DNA of 64,000 bases from Hyphomicrobiales bacterium (GTDB taxonomy: Bacteria; Pseudomonadota; Alphaproteobacteria; Rhizobiales; Rhizobiaceae): positions 62,001 through 126,000 of the forward strand of contig UICE01000008.1 in assembly GCA_900471815.1 (NCBI GenBank), given 5' to 3'. A program made the translations under genes and the position numbers. Of the stretch, positions 27,724 through 36,872 are shown piece by piece. A model generated the notes under the pieces. The model was not told the origin of the DNA, made no database searches, and worked only from the letters and a program-made list of their open reading frames with translations. Each line of letters begins with the position of its first letter. The stretch's first letter is position 1.

Positions 27724-29726
27724 CGGTCATGCAACTGACAAAAACGACAACGCGGCGGAACACTGGAATATGGCTTCTTCCTTTGCTCGTTGGCATTCCC
27801 GCGTTCATCGCCGCATCCCTCACCATATCCGACCTTCTGCGACTGCTGCCCACCGAGTTCTGGTGGCGTGCGATCAGCAATGCCGACTTTACTGATCCCC
27901 GGCAGCTGCTTTACCGCCATGCTTTCCTGCCACGTCTTGCAATCAGCCTGTTGGTTGGGGCTGCACTCGGGCTTGCTGGCACGCTGTTCCAGCAAATCCT
28001 GCGCAATCCTCTTGCCGAACCGACAACAATTGGCACCAATGCAGGTGCCAGTGTCGCTTTAACTCTTGCGACCCTCTATGCGCCGTGGATGTTGGAACAT
28101 GGACGGGAGTGGGTGGCTATCGCCGGTGGCACAATAAGTACACTTATCGTTTTCGCCTTGGCGTCGGGACGCGGTTTTTCTCCAATAAGGATCATTATCG
28201 GGGGGCTGATCGTCAGCCTCACCTTCAGTTCTGCAAGTGCCTTCTTGATGGCTGCCAATCGCGAATATTCCCAGGAATTGTACATTTGGCAGAGTGGATC
28301 ACTTATACAGAATGGCGATGCCACGGCTTTTGCGCTGACACCCTGGTTGTTGGCGGGCGCGGCAGCGGCCTTCCTGCTGGTACGCCCATTACAAATCCTT
28401 GATCTGGCTGACGAGGGAGCGTCGAGCCTGGGCAACAACCCGACTTTGACGCGGATGACGGGATTGGTGGTTGCAGTGATTCTTAGCGCTATCGCCACAG
28501 CGGCTGTTGGTGTCATCAGCTTTGTGGCCTTGGCAGCGCCGGTTCTGACTCGGCTTGCCGGTGCGCGAACGCTGCATCAACGCATGATCTGGGCACCGCT
28601 TTTAGGCGCTTCCCTGCTTTGGCTGACTGATCGGGTTGTGCAGATATTGCCATTTTTGTCGGAAATTCCTGCCGGTACTGCAACAGCGTTTCTTGGTGCG
28701 CCGTTGCTGTTGCTGCTGCTACCGAAGTTGCGCATCGCACCACACAAAAACGGAGATGCGTCATCAGTGTTCCGCCGGCGCAATGCTTTGCCCTGGTTGT
28801 TGGCCGGCCTTTTAGTACTCGGGTTTTTCCTCTGTCTGACCCTTGCCGCCGGGCGTGATATTAATGGCTGGTATTGGGCTACATCCGATGAACTTGGCTA
28901 TCTCTTGCCCCTCAGGGCGCCACGGGTTGTTGTGGCACTGTCGGCGGGTATTATGTTGGCGTTTGCAGGTGTACTCATCCAGCGCATGACCGGTAATCCA
29001 ATGGCGGCACCTGAGGTGCTGGGCATTTCAGGCGGCGCTGCCCTCGGCGTGCTTTTGCTGTTTATTTCAATGGCGAGTTTTAGTCGTCCGGCAATGTTCC
29101 TGGCTGGATTGGCGGGGGCGCTTGTTAGCCTGCTGCTGATTGCACCGATGGGTTATCGAAAGGCGTTAGCCCCCGAGCGACTGCTGCTCAGCGGTGTTGC
29201 CGTGGCAACTATGGCATCGGCGGCATCGGCGATCGTTTTGGCCAGCGGAGATCCGCGACTGGGTATATTGTTAGCCTGGTTATCCGGTTCGACCTACACG
29301 GCGACAACAGATGATGCCATCATCGCGGGGATCATCACGGTTATTCTTGTGGGGATTGCACCGCTGACCGCGCGCTGGCTGGAGATATTGCCGCTAGGCA
29401 TAGCCGCTGCGCGAGGAGTAGGTCTTGGCGCTAACCGGGTACGAATCATCCTGCTCGTTTTGATCGCAACATCAACAGCGGCGTCGACTTTGATTATTGG
29501 ACCGCTGAGCTTTGTTGGTTTGATGGCACCGCACATGGCGCGTGTCCTCGGGTTTCAAAGGGCCTTGCCTCAGCTTGCCGCAGCGGGGCTCCTTGGCGGA
29601 ATCATGCTGATGCTTGCGGACTGGGCCGGCCGAATGCTTATCTTCCCGTGGCAGATTCCTGCCGGGCTTCTAGCTGCACTTGTGGGTGGTCCCTATTTTG
29701 TTGTGCTAATGAGAACGCGTCGTTAG
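27720..29726 (+). CDS. fhuB: Iron-siderophore ABC permease, fused double domain (FhuB-like)
   Basis: 668 residues from the ATG at 27720, which overlaps the FhuD-like stop (ATGA). Two FecCD domains in tandem, each with about ten helices: the first has 'RLAISLLVGAALGLAGTLFQ' and 'NPLAEPTTIGTNAGASVALT', the second 'RVVVALSAGIMLAFAGVLIQ' and 'NPMAAPEVLGISGGAALGVL'. Only FhuB is fused in this way, which makes hydroxamate uptake likely. No ATPase gene follows; the next 430 bases hold no large gene and then a regulator on the other strand. Confidence 0.9.
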   Translation: MTVMQLTKTTTRRNTGIWLLPLLVGIPAFIAASLTISDLLRLLPTEFWWRAISNADFTDPRQLLYRHAFLPRLAISLLVGAALGLAGTLFQQILRNPLAEPTTIGTNAGASVALTLATLYAPWMLEHGREWVAIAGGTISTLIVFALASGRGFSPIRIIIGGLIVSLTFSSASAFLMAANREYSQELYIWQSGSLIQNGDATAFALTPWLLAGAAAAFLLVRPLQILDLADEGASSLGNNPTLTRMTGLVVAVILSAIATAAVGVISFVALAAPVLTRLAGARTLHQRMIWAPLLGASLLWLTDRVVQILPFLSEIPAGTATAFLGAPLLLLLLPKLRIAPHKNGDASSVFRRRNALPWLLAGLLVLGFFLCLTLAAGRDINGWYWATSDELGYLLPLRAPRVVVALSAGIMLAFAGVLIQRMTGNPMAAPEVLGISGGAALGVLLLFISMASFSRPAMFLAGLAGALVSLLLIAPMGYRKALAPERLLLSGVAVATMASAASAIVLASGDPRLGILLAWLSGSTYTATTDDAIIAGIITVILVGIAPLTARWLEILPLGIAAARGVGLGANRVRIILLVLIATSTAASTLIIGPLSFVGLMAPHMARVLGFQRALPQLAAAGLLGGIMLMLADWAGRMLIFPWQIPAGLLAALVGGPYFVVLMRTRR

Positions 29727-30162
29727 TGATATTGCACGGCCCCGACTGAAAATGTTTAGCCAATGACTTACAATTGGATATCGTTACATTTTACAGCGGT
29801 ATATTATTGAGCGAAGTCGCTGATAGTGGCACGGGGCTTTAACAGCCCCGATCGATGACATATAGATCGATATGCATCCGCGAATATCTTCGACAACACT
29901 GGGGTGGTTTTTATCGTTCTTGTTGTGACATGATCGTGGGGGGTGAGGTGTATAACTGGCATAAATTACTATTGGCTGCTTGCATCGCTGTTTTGATAGG
30001 ATTTGGCTATTTGGCCGGCTCCGACTACGAAACATCGGATATTAGCGGCAGGGCTTTTTCCACGGCACAGGAAGCGGCTCGTAGCGTTAAGTAATGTTGA
30101 AGTCTACGTAGGATTGGCGAATGGGTTTGTAAGTTGAACCCGCAATTATTCTGCGTCAATGG
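29727..30162. other. Intergenic region after the fhuB-like gene
   Basis: About 430 bases. It contains the hairpin CGGGGCT (29832-29838) / AGCCCCG (29844-29850), a possible terminator without a T-run. A weak ORF at 29930-30094 encodes about 54 residues with one hydrophobic segment ('LLLAACIAVLIGFGYLAGSD'); it has no good ribosome site and I give it low weight. No FhuC-type ATPase is present. Confidence 0.4.
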
Positions 30163-30882
30163 TCAATCAGCATCGAGCCATTCGTTCAATTCAACCTCCG
30201 AACGCTCCAGTCCATTGTAATTGATCAGCTTGCGCATAAAGGCAACGGCAACTGCGCGCGCGCGCAGATTGAATCGCCCATCACGGCCGTCTCCGGATGT
30301 TTGATAAACCCCAAGCTTCTCGTAAAGTTGCTGAAGCCGGTTTTGCACGCTACGCAGTGAAATATTGCGACGAGCGGCTATTGCCCGGTCAGTCAGTCCT
30401 AAGGCGACATCAATGAGAATTTCGTACTCGATATCATTTACGCCTTTAGCCTGACCAAGGCTTTTTTGCTGCATTCCGCGCACCTCGCGATCAATGACAC
30501 ATTGGGCCTCGATAAAAATGCTGCGAAGTGCCAGCTTCAGGCGTTCCTCCGACGCAGATTTGAGCACATAGCCAAAGGCAGCGCCGTCCGGAACTATGCG
30601 AGCAACACCGCGCACATAGGCTTCATCTGAATAATTGGACCAGAAAAGAATCCGCGTGTCGGGCCGTTCTTTCCAAATAGTGCGGGCTGCTTCGATGCCG
30701 TTTCTGGTCTGCATTTGAAGATCCATGACAATATGAGCTGACTTATGGTCGCGTGCCATTCTCTCGCCGATCATGCCGTTGTCAGCCTCAAAGATGGCTT
30801 TGCATTCCGGAAGGGCAGCATTGACCGCATCTCGCAGATAAGATCGATGGAGTGAGTCATCCTCAACGATTAGTATTTGCAT
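30163..30882 (-). CDS. Two-component response regulator, NarL/LuxR type
   Basis: 239 residues from ATG 30882, preceded by AAGGAG at seven bases; a longer start inside the kinase gene is less likely. Receiver domain: acidic pocket 'ILIVEDDS', phospho-aspartate in 'AHIVMDLQMQTRNGIEA', lysine in 'YVLKSAS'. Output: LuxR-like helix-turn-helix in 'YEILIDVALGLTDRAIAARR' and 'ISLRSVQNRLQQLYEKLGVY'. It is 10 bases downstream of its kinase. The pair is divergent from the ribose-type ABC operon, the likely target. Confidence 0.88.
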   Translation of the reverse strand: MQILIVEDDSLHRSYLRDAVNAALPECKAIFEADNGMIGERMARDHKSAHIVMDLQMQTRNGIEAARTIWKERPDTRILFWSNYSDEAYVRGVARIVPDGAAFGYVLKSASEERLKLALRSIFIEAQCVIDREVRGMQQKSLGQAKGVNDIEYEILIDVALGLTDRAIAARRNISLRSVQNRLQQLYEKLGVYQTSGDGRDGRFNLRARAVAVAFMRKLINYNGLERSEVELNEWLDAD

Positions 30883-30892
30883 CCCATTCTCC

Positions 30893-32122
30893 TTAAAATT
30901 CGCGATCAGGTACAGCGGCGGTTGGCAGATGAACGACGACTCGCGTTCCCACATTGTCCTGGTTGGGTCCGATCGAGAACTTTGCGGAAATCAGCCGGGC
31001 TCTTGTCTTCATGTTGTTGATACCACCGCCCGCCCGACGGCGCGTTTTTAGACCGCAGCCGTCATCCACGACTTCTATTGAGACGCCGTCGACCTGTTCC
31101 AGCAAGCGTACGACAATGTTATTCGCACGAGCGTGGCGAATAACATTGTTGATCGCTTCCTGGGTGATGCGGAAGAGAGCGATAGAAACGGTCTGATCCA
31201 GCTGATCGATAACACCATTCGTCTCGTCGACCAGTTGCTGCCGAAGCCCGGAGCCACTGTCACGGATGGAGCGGTCCAGATGATTTTCTATAGCTTGGCT
31301 GAAACCAAAAAGCTGAAGAACCGAGGGTTTTGCCTCTTCTATAATTTGCCGCAGATCCTGCATGCTGTGCTGCAAACTTCGCGCAACCGATTCAAGTTCG
31401 TCACCGGACACGACCTGTTCGCCAGCCAGACGCTCTAACCAGCGCGCCAAGCGGGTGAGATCGGCCAATGTCTGATCATGCAAGTCCATGCCAATGCGTT
31501 GGCGCTCGCGCTCCAATGCCTCCGTAAGGTTCAGAGCACCGAGACGCAGGGCCTCTTCCCGGACCCTTGCTTCAGCCTCCACGATCGCTGATTTTTGCGC
31601 TTGATCGGCAGCACGCAACGCAAAGAAATAGGCAGATAAAAGATCGGCGATGGATCGCGCATTGTCGACGTCTTCCATTGTATAGAAGTGTTTTTGATGG
31701 GAAGAACAGCTCAACGCTCCGATAATATCCCCTTCAACTTTGAGAGGGAGGTGGATGCGACTTCGTAACCCCTGTTCGAAGGCGGGTTGAATGAATGCGC
31801 CCTTGAAATTAAATCGTGCATCCGTCAGTGCGTCGTCGGTCAGCATAAAGGGCACCTCACCCCACAAGAGGGCGCGGATAGGGCTTTGGGAGACAAGTGC
31901 AGGCGGATGAGTTCCCCATGCCGTTTCCAGTCCGGTCTCATAGGCTGTGTGGTATTTTCCTCCATGCATAATAATGCAGACATCAAGATGATCGTGCGGG
32001 ATGATATGAGCGATCTCTACTGCCACCGCGCGAATCGCGGAATGAAACTCCAGCTGACCCGCCAGCAACCGCGAAATTCCGATATAGTGATCAAGCAGTG
32101 CCGCTGGTGCCATCTTCAACAT
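30893..32122 (-). CDS. Sensor histidine kinase with GAF domain, HisKA_3 type
   Basis: 409 residues from ATG 32122, with GGGAGGG about ten bases upstream. No membrane segments are seen, so it is probably cytoplasmic. Residues about 15-170 look like a GAF sensor ('HYIGISRLLAGQLEFHSAIR', 'GLRSRIHLPLKVEGDIIGAL'). The phospho-histidine is in 'RQRIGMDLHDQTLADLTRLA', and the HATPase has 'ITQEAINNVIRHARANNIVV' and 'EVVDDGCGL'. The signal is unknown. It forms an operon with the NarL-type regulator and is divergent from the sugar ABC operon starting at 32406. Confidence 0.87.
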   Translation of the reverse strand: MLKMAPAALLDHYIGISRLLAGQLEFHSAIRAVAVEIAHIIPHDHLDVCIIMHGGKYHTAYETGLETAWGTHPPALVSQSPIRALLWGEVPFMLTDDALTDARFNFKGAFIQPAFEQGLRSRIHLPLKVEGDIIGALSCSSHQKHFYTMEDVDNARSIADLLSAYFFALRAADQAQKSAIVEAEARVREEALRLGALNLTEALERERQRIGMDLHDQTLADLTRLARWLERLAGEQVVSGDELESVARSLQHSMQDLRQIIEEAKPSVLQLFGFSQAIENHLDRSIRDSGSGLRQQLVDETNGVIDQLDQTVSIALFRITQEAINNVIRHARANNIVVRLLEQVDGVSIEVVDDGCGLKTRRRAGGGINNMKTRARLISAKFSIGPNQDNVGTRVVVHLPTAAVPDREF

Positions 32123-32343
32123 TCTGCATTCCCTCCCGAAAATGTATTCCTCCGTGGCCCACCGGCTATAGCGAACACCATATTCACTTACATAAAGCGC
32201 CAAGTCATATGAACTCGTCTTGCGTGATCCCGCATCTTTTTCAGCATATCCCGCAAAATGCCTGCCGTAAAACGCCTATACAAGCCCGACAACGTAACTC
32301 ATCTTGCAGGATCAAAGGGAGAAGAATTCGACAGGAGGAGTTT

Positions 32344-32365
32344 CGATCAGAAGAAACGCTGATCG
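32344..32365 (+). promoter_or_regulatory. Inverted repeat in the leader of the ribose-type ABC operon
   Basis: CGATCAG (32344-32350) / CTGATCG (32359-32365), perfect 7-bp arms with an 8-base spacer, about 40 bases before the binding-protein ATG. It could be a binding site for the divergent response regulator or a hairpin in the mRNA leader. Confidence 0.4.
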
Positions 32366-32405
32366 GGATCTGTTCGAAGAACTAGCTTAATCTGGGGAGA
32401 GAGAA

Positions 32406-33422
32406 ATGAAAACTACCAATGTTCTTTTGGCGACGATAGCGCTCGTATGTACTGCAGTGCCAAATCTGGCAATTGCAGATACCTCGGCCAAGAAAATTGC
32501 CTTGTCAAACAATTATGCCGGCAATTCCTGGCGGCAGGCCATGCTGACGAGCTGGGCGAAAGTTGCTGGTGACGCGGCCAAAAGCGGTGTTGTTGCTGCA
32601 GCTGATCCATTCACGACTGCCGAAAATCAGGCGACGGAGCAAGCAGCACAAATTCAAAACATGATTTTGCAGGGCTACGATGCCATCGTCATCAATGCAG
32701 CATCGCCCACGGCACTAAATGGTGCCGTCAAGGAGGCATGTGATGCTGGCATCACGGTGGTTTCCTTTGATGGTATCGTAACGGAGCCGTGCGCCTGGCG
32801 CATTGCGGTAGACTTCAAGGAAATGGGTCGCAAGCAGGTCGAGTATCTTGCCAGTAAAATACCCAATGGCGGCAATCTCCTGGAAATTCGTGGTCTCGCC
32901 GGGGTTTCTGTCGATGATGAAATTTCAGCCGGGATTCACGAGGGTGTCAAACAATTCCCGCAATTCAAAATCGTTGGATCGGTGCATGGAGACTGGGCGC
33001 AGGATGTAGCCCAGCGTGCTGTTGCCGGTATTCTTCCAAGCCTGCCTGAGATCGTCGGTGTTGTCACACAAGGTGGCGACGGTTATGGAGCGGCACAGGC
33101 ATTCGAGGCCGCTAAACGCCCTACGCCTGTGATTGTCATGGGCAATCGCCAGGATGAGCTTGTCTGGTGGAAAAAACAAAAGGATGCTGGCAATTATGAA
33201 ACCATGTCGGTGTCGATTGCGCCCGGTGTGTCGACATTGGCATTCTGGGTCGCGCAGCAGATACTCGATGGTAAAGAAGTCAAGAAGGAATTGACCGTAC
33301 CGTTCCTCCAGATAGATCAAGACGATCTGGAAGCCAGCTTGAAAACGACCCAAGAGGGCGGTGTCGCCAATGTGGAGTATTCGCTTGAGGACGCGCAAAA
33401 GGTAATTGCGTCAACCAAATAG
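32406..33422 (+). CDS. Sugar ABC transporter substrate-binding protein (ribose/CUT2 type)
   Basis: 338 residues with a signal peptide 'VLLATIALVCTAVPNLAIA' and GGGGAGAG upstream of the ATG. It belongs to the Peripla_BP_4 group: 'QAAQIQNMILQGYDAIVINA', 'ACDAGITVVSFDGIV', 'GNLLEIRGLAGVSVDDEISA' and 'GVVTQGGDGYGAAQAFEAAK'. The ligand is probably a pentose, another aldose or a related compound. A stem-loop follows before the ATPase gene. Confidence 0.88.
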   Translation: MKTTNVLLATIALVCTAVPNLAIADTSAKKIALSNNYAGNSWRQAMLTSWAKVAGDAAKSGVVAAADPFTTAENQATEQAAQIQNMILQGYDAIVINAASPTALNGAVKEACDAGITVVSFDGIVTEPCAWRIAVDFKEMGRKQVEYLASKIPNGGNLLEIRGLAGVSVDDEISAGIHEGVKQFPQFKIVGSVHGDWAQDVAQRAVAGILPSLPEIVGVVTQGGDGYGAAQAFEAAKRPTPVIVMGNRQDELVWWKKQKDAGNYETMSVSIAPGVSTLAFWVAQQILDGKEVKKELTVPFLQIDQDDLEASLKTTQEGGVANVEYSLEDAQKVIASTK

Positions 33423-33443
33423 ATTTCGTCATACGATAAAACC

Positions 33444-33475
33444 GGCTCTGCCTGATTTTTATATCAGGCCGAGCC
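33444..33475 (+). terminator. Attenuator hairpin after the ribose-type binding-protein gene
   Basis: GGCTC-T-GCCTGAT (33444-33456) / ATCAGGC-C-GAGCC (33463-33475), a 12-bp stem with one mismatch, a 6-base loop and TTT after it. It lies between the binding protein (stop 33422) and the ATPase start (33502) and should partly reduce downstream transcription. Confidence 0.7.
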
Positions 33476-33501
33476 TTTCGCAGTATTGAGGATTTTGCCG
33501 C

Positions 33502-34965
33502 GTGACGAATATTAGACCGCAAGACGCTGTGATAGAAGTGAGGGATGCCAGAGTAAGCTTTGGTGCAGTCAAAGCCCTTGATGGTGTAACGCTTGCAATT
33601 CAGCCCGGTGAATGCGTTGGGCTGGTCGGCCATAACGGCGCGGGAAAATCCACCATCGTCAATGTCATTAATGGCGGTCTCACACCGCATGAAGGACGCG
33701 TTGCGCTTGGCGGTAAGTTGATTGAAAAATATAATGTCAAGGTGGCCCGAGACCACGGGGTACGTTGCGTCTTTCAGGAACTGTCGCTTTGCCCCAACTT
33801 AACAGTTACCGAAAATACCCGCATCATGCATCGGAGCCTTGCAGGTTGGGGCTGGCGGAAAAAAGCAAGTGCTGTCGTTCGCGCAAAGCTTGATGAGATT
33901 TTCCCCGGCCACCGCATTCCCGTTGGGGCGCTTGTTGGCGATTTGACCATTGCGGAAAGACAGATGGTGGAAATCGCTACGGCTTTTTCCGAAGTGATTC
34001 AAAAGGTAAGACTTATTATACTGGATGAACCCACGTCATCTCTTGACGCAGGGCTTGCCGCGCAATTGTTGGCATTCGTGCGCGCATTTGTCAAAACCGG
34101 TGGTTCGGTCATTTTCATATCGCATATCCTCGGCGAGATACTTTCAACCTGCGACCGGATCGTCGTTATGAAGGATGGCAAGGTGGTTGCAGCCAGACCG
34201 TCAGAAGGATGCACGGAACACAGTCTGGTCGAATCCATGGGCAGCGTGGTCAAAGGACCGTCCGCAAGGTCCATTCGAGAAATCAACACCGGCGAACCAG
34301 TGCTTTCAGCGGCAAGGCACGCAGGCAAAGGATTGCCACTCAAGGCGCATAGGGGCGAAATCATCGGATTGGCGGGCCTTGGCGGCCACGGCCAGACCGA
34401 AACTCTAATCGATATTTACCTCAAGGAGAGCGGCAATTGGGTGCGTGAGCGAGCACCAAAGGTCGCTTTTATCGCTGGGGACCGCCGCCTCAACGGTGTA
34501 TTTCCTTTATGGAGCATCATCAAGAATATGTCGATCGGTCATCTGTCAGACCTTTCAACAAAGGGTTTCATCCGACGGCAGGACGAAGCTAAGCTCGTCG
34601 AAAATTGGAAATCCAAGATCGAAATACGCACCAAAGATGTGGAAAACGGCATCCTGTCGTTATCGGGAGGTAACCAGCAAAAGGTGCTGTTTGCCCGTGC
34701 TCTCGCGACACGGGCGGATGCGGTGTTGATGGATGATCCGACTCGCGGTGTCGATATCGGGACCAAGCAGGAAGTCTATTCAATCTTGCGATCGGAAGCG
34801 GACAAGGGACGTACCTTCATATGGTATTCCACTGAGATGGATGAAATCTGTCTGTGTGACCGTGTTTACGTGTTCAACAGTGGTGTGATTGTTGCAGAAT
34901 TGACCGGAGATCAGGTAACGGAGAAGAATATTCTTGCTGCGTCATTCAGGAGCGCGGCAGCATGA
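33502..34965 (+). CDS. Sugar ABC transporter ATP-binding protein, two ATPase domains (RbsA-like)
   Basis: 487 residues with a GTG start. The first ATPase domain is complete: Walker A GHNGAGKST, 'VGDLTIAERQMVEIATAF' as its signature region and Walker B 'LIILDEPTSSLD'. The second domain has the changed Walker A typical of this family ('GEIIGLAGLGGHGQTE') but a good signature 'LSGGNQQKVLFARAL' and 'VLMDDPTRGVD'. It energises the two permeases that follow; its stop overlaps the next ATG. Confidence 0.92.
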   Translation: MTNIRPQDAVIEVRDARVSFGAVKALDGVTLAIQPGECVGLVGHNGAGKSTIVNVINGGLTPHEGRVALGGKLIEKYNVKVARDHGVRCVFQELSLCPNLTVTENTRIMHRSLAGWGWRKKASAVVRAKLDEIFPGHRIPVGALVGDLTIAERQMVEIATAFSEVIQKVRLIILDEPTSSLDAGLAAQLLAFVRAFVKTGGSVIFISHILGEILSTCDRIVVMKDGKVVAARPSEGCTEHSLVESMGSVVKGPSARSIREINTGEPVLSAARHAGKGLPLKAHRGEIIGLAGLGGHGQTETLIDIYLKESGNWVRERAPKVAFIAGDRRLNGVFPLWSIIKNMSIGHLSDLSTKGFIRRQDEAKLVENWKSKIEIRTKDVENGILSLSGGNQQKVLFARALATRADAVLMDDPTRGVDIGTKQEVYSILRSEADKGRTFIWYSTEMDEICLCDRVYVFNSGVIVAELTGDQVTEKNILAASFRSAAA

Positions 34966-35909
34966 CAAATTGGTTCACACGCGACGCCATTAGACTGCTG
35001 ATTCCCGCGCTGTCGCTTACCCTTCTTCTGCTTGTCATCTTTTACCTGCAGCCACGTGCAATGAGTTACAATGGATTAAATCTGTTGTTCAATCTTGCTG
35101 TGCCGATCGCGCTAGCCACGATTGCTCAGATGCTTATCATGACAGTCAACGACCTCGATCTTTCTATGGGCGCCTTTGTCAGTTTTGTGGCGTGCGTTGT
35201 GGCTACGTTTCTCAATACAAACCCTTTTCTCGGTATTGCCATCCTGGCCGCAGCGATTCTTGCCTATGCCGCTCTTGGTGTTCTCATTCATGTGAGAAAC
35301 CTTCCTTCTATCGTGGTTACGCTTGGCATGAGCTTTGTTTGGGGTGGGTTAGCAGTTCTAATTTTGCCTGCGCCTGGTGGACAGTCACCGGTTTGGTTGC
35401 GGGCATTGATGGTTTCCAAACCGCCTTTGGTGCCCTTGGCAATTATCGCCAGTATTCTCGTTGCTGTTTGCGCCCATTTTCTCATTATGCGCTCCTCACT
35501 CGGTGTGGTCTTGCGCGGGGTGGGCGGCAATTTTCGTTCGGTTGAAAGGGCTGGTTGGTCCATTGTACGCGCTCGCGCCATTATCTATGCGCTTGCAGCC
35601 TTCTTTGCCATTCTTGCCGGCTCGGCGCTCGTGGGTCTTACAACCTCAGCCGACGCCAATATTGCCCTGCGATATACATTGCTCTCAATCGCTGGCGTTA
35701 TTTTGGGTGGAGGCGAGTTCGTCGGTGGCAGGGTCTCTCCAATCGGGGCCGTTATTGGCGCGCTGACATTAACATTGGCCGGTTCATTCCTGTCTTTTCT
35801 CAGAATATCGCCGGACTGGCAGATTGGCGCGCAAGGCATGATCCTTATTATTGTTCTGGCCCTTCGATTGTTATTCAACCGGCTTGAACGGCGAGGAAAA
35901 TCCGCATGA
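34962..35909 (+). CDS. Sugar ABC transporter permease (RbsC-like), first
   Basis: 315-residue inner-membrane permease of the BPD_transp_2 family, with about eight to ten helices. The family motif is 'MTVNDLDLSMGAFVSFVACV', and the late glycine-rich segment is 'SIAGVILGGGEFVGGRVSPI' then 'GAVIGALTLTLAGSFLSFLR'. It is coupled to the ATPase by ATGA and to the second permease by another 4-base overlap. Confidence 0.9.
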   Translation: MTNWFTRDAIRLLIPALSLTLLLLVIFYLQPRAMSYNGLNLLFNLAVPIALATIAQMLIMTVNDLDLSMGAFVSFVACVVATFLNTNPFLGIAILAAAILAYAALGVLIHVRNLPSIVVTLGMSFVWGGLAVLILPAPGGQSPVWLRALMVSKPPLVPLAIIASILVAVCAHFLIMRSSLGVVLRGVGGNFRSVERAGWSIVRARAIIYALAAFFAILAGSALVGLTTSADANIALRYTLLSIAGVILGGGEFVGGRVSPIGAVIGALTLTLAGSFLSFLRISPDWQIGAQGMILIIVLALRLLFNRLERRGKSA

Positions 35910-36856
35910 TTTCGATTAAGCTCTTGCTGGAAAAGCCATGGATATGGTCCTTCGTCGCAGCGGCAATCGTCTGGTTTGTCACTATCATGTTCACTGGTGG
36001 AGCAAGCGCATATGGGCTCTCGCAAGCCGCGCTTACCTTCGCGGCATTTTCAATTATCGTCGGCATCGGCCAGATGTTTGTCATCACGCTCGGACCAGGC
36101 AATATTGATCTCAGCGTCCCGGCAACGATGACACTTTCAGGTACGATTGCATTAAAGCTCATGGGCGGCGCGGATTCCATGGTGGTGCCGGGTTTGCTCG
36201 TCGCCGTTGCAATCGGTGTCGCTGTTGGCGTGGGCAATTATGGTCTGATCAAATTACTGCGTATTCCACCAATCATTGCTACGCTGTCGATGAGTTTTAT
36301 TGTGCAGTCGACGGCAATCTGGGCCAATCGCGGACTGCGGATCAAACCACCAGCGATTCTTGCTGATTTTACCACATCCATGACGCTGGGTGTTCCTAAC
36401 GTTGCCTGGATTGCGCTCGGTCTTTCCATCGTTGCCTATTGGCTTTTGCAGAAGTTGATTTACGGCCGGTGGGTTTCTGCCATCGGACAGAATATACTGG
36501 CGGCCCGCATGACCGGGATCCCGGTCGACGGCGTGCGCATTGTTACCTATGTTCTGTGCGCGGTTCTGGCCTCGGTATGTGGCTTCCTGCTAGCAAATTT
36601 TTCGGGTGGAGCCGCGCTCAATATGGGGTCGGAATATCTGCTGATGTCCATCGCCGTCGTCGTTATTGGTGGAACAGCAGTTGCTGGCGGAAACTCCAAC
36701 GTTCCGGGCATATGGGGTGCCTCACTTTTCATGTTTCTCGTTGTTTCGATGCTCAACACCTACGGGTTTGACGCCGGCATTCGCCTGATCATGACCGGTA
36801 TTATCATCATCGGCGTTATCGTTCTTGCCGGTGGCCACAACTCTGAACAACGTTAA
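35906..36856 (+). CDS. Sugar ABC transporter permease (RbsC-like), second
   Basis: 316-residue permease, paralogous to the one before it. It has 'ITLGPGNIDLSVPATMTLSG', 'IATLSMSFIVQSTAIWANRG' and 'LLMSIAVVVIGGTAVAGGNS'. Two different permease genes suggest a heterodimeric channel, while classic RbsC is a homodimer; systems with two RbsC-type genes are common in rhizobia. Short N-terminus without a signal peptide. Confidence 0.9.
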   Translation: MISIKLLLEKPWIWSFVAAAIVWFVTIMFTGGASAYGLSQAALTFAAFSIIVGIGQMFVITLGPGNIDLSVPATMTLSGTIALKLMGGADSMVVPGLLVAVAIGVAVGVGNYGLIKLLRIPPIIATLSMSFIVQSTAIWANRGLRIKPPAILADFTTSMTLGVPNVAWIALGLSIVAYWLLQKLIYGRWVSAIGQNILAARMTGIPVDGVRIVTYVLCAVLASVCGFLLANFSGGAALNMGSEYLLMSIAVVVIGGTAVAGGNSNVPGIWGASLFMFLVVSMLNTYGFDAGIRLIMTGIIIIGVIVLAGGHNSEQR

Positions 36857-36872
36857 AACTGGTGTACCTGGA

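Noticed and set aside
29855-30094. Small ORF with one hydrophobic segment after the fhuB-like gene
   Set aside because: No good ribosome site and only one weak feature; mentioned in the intergenic entry but not called as a gene.
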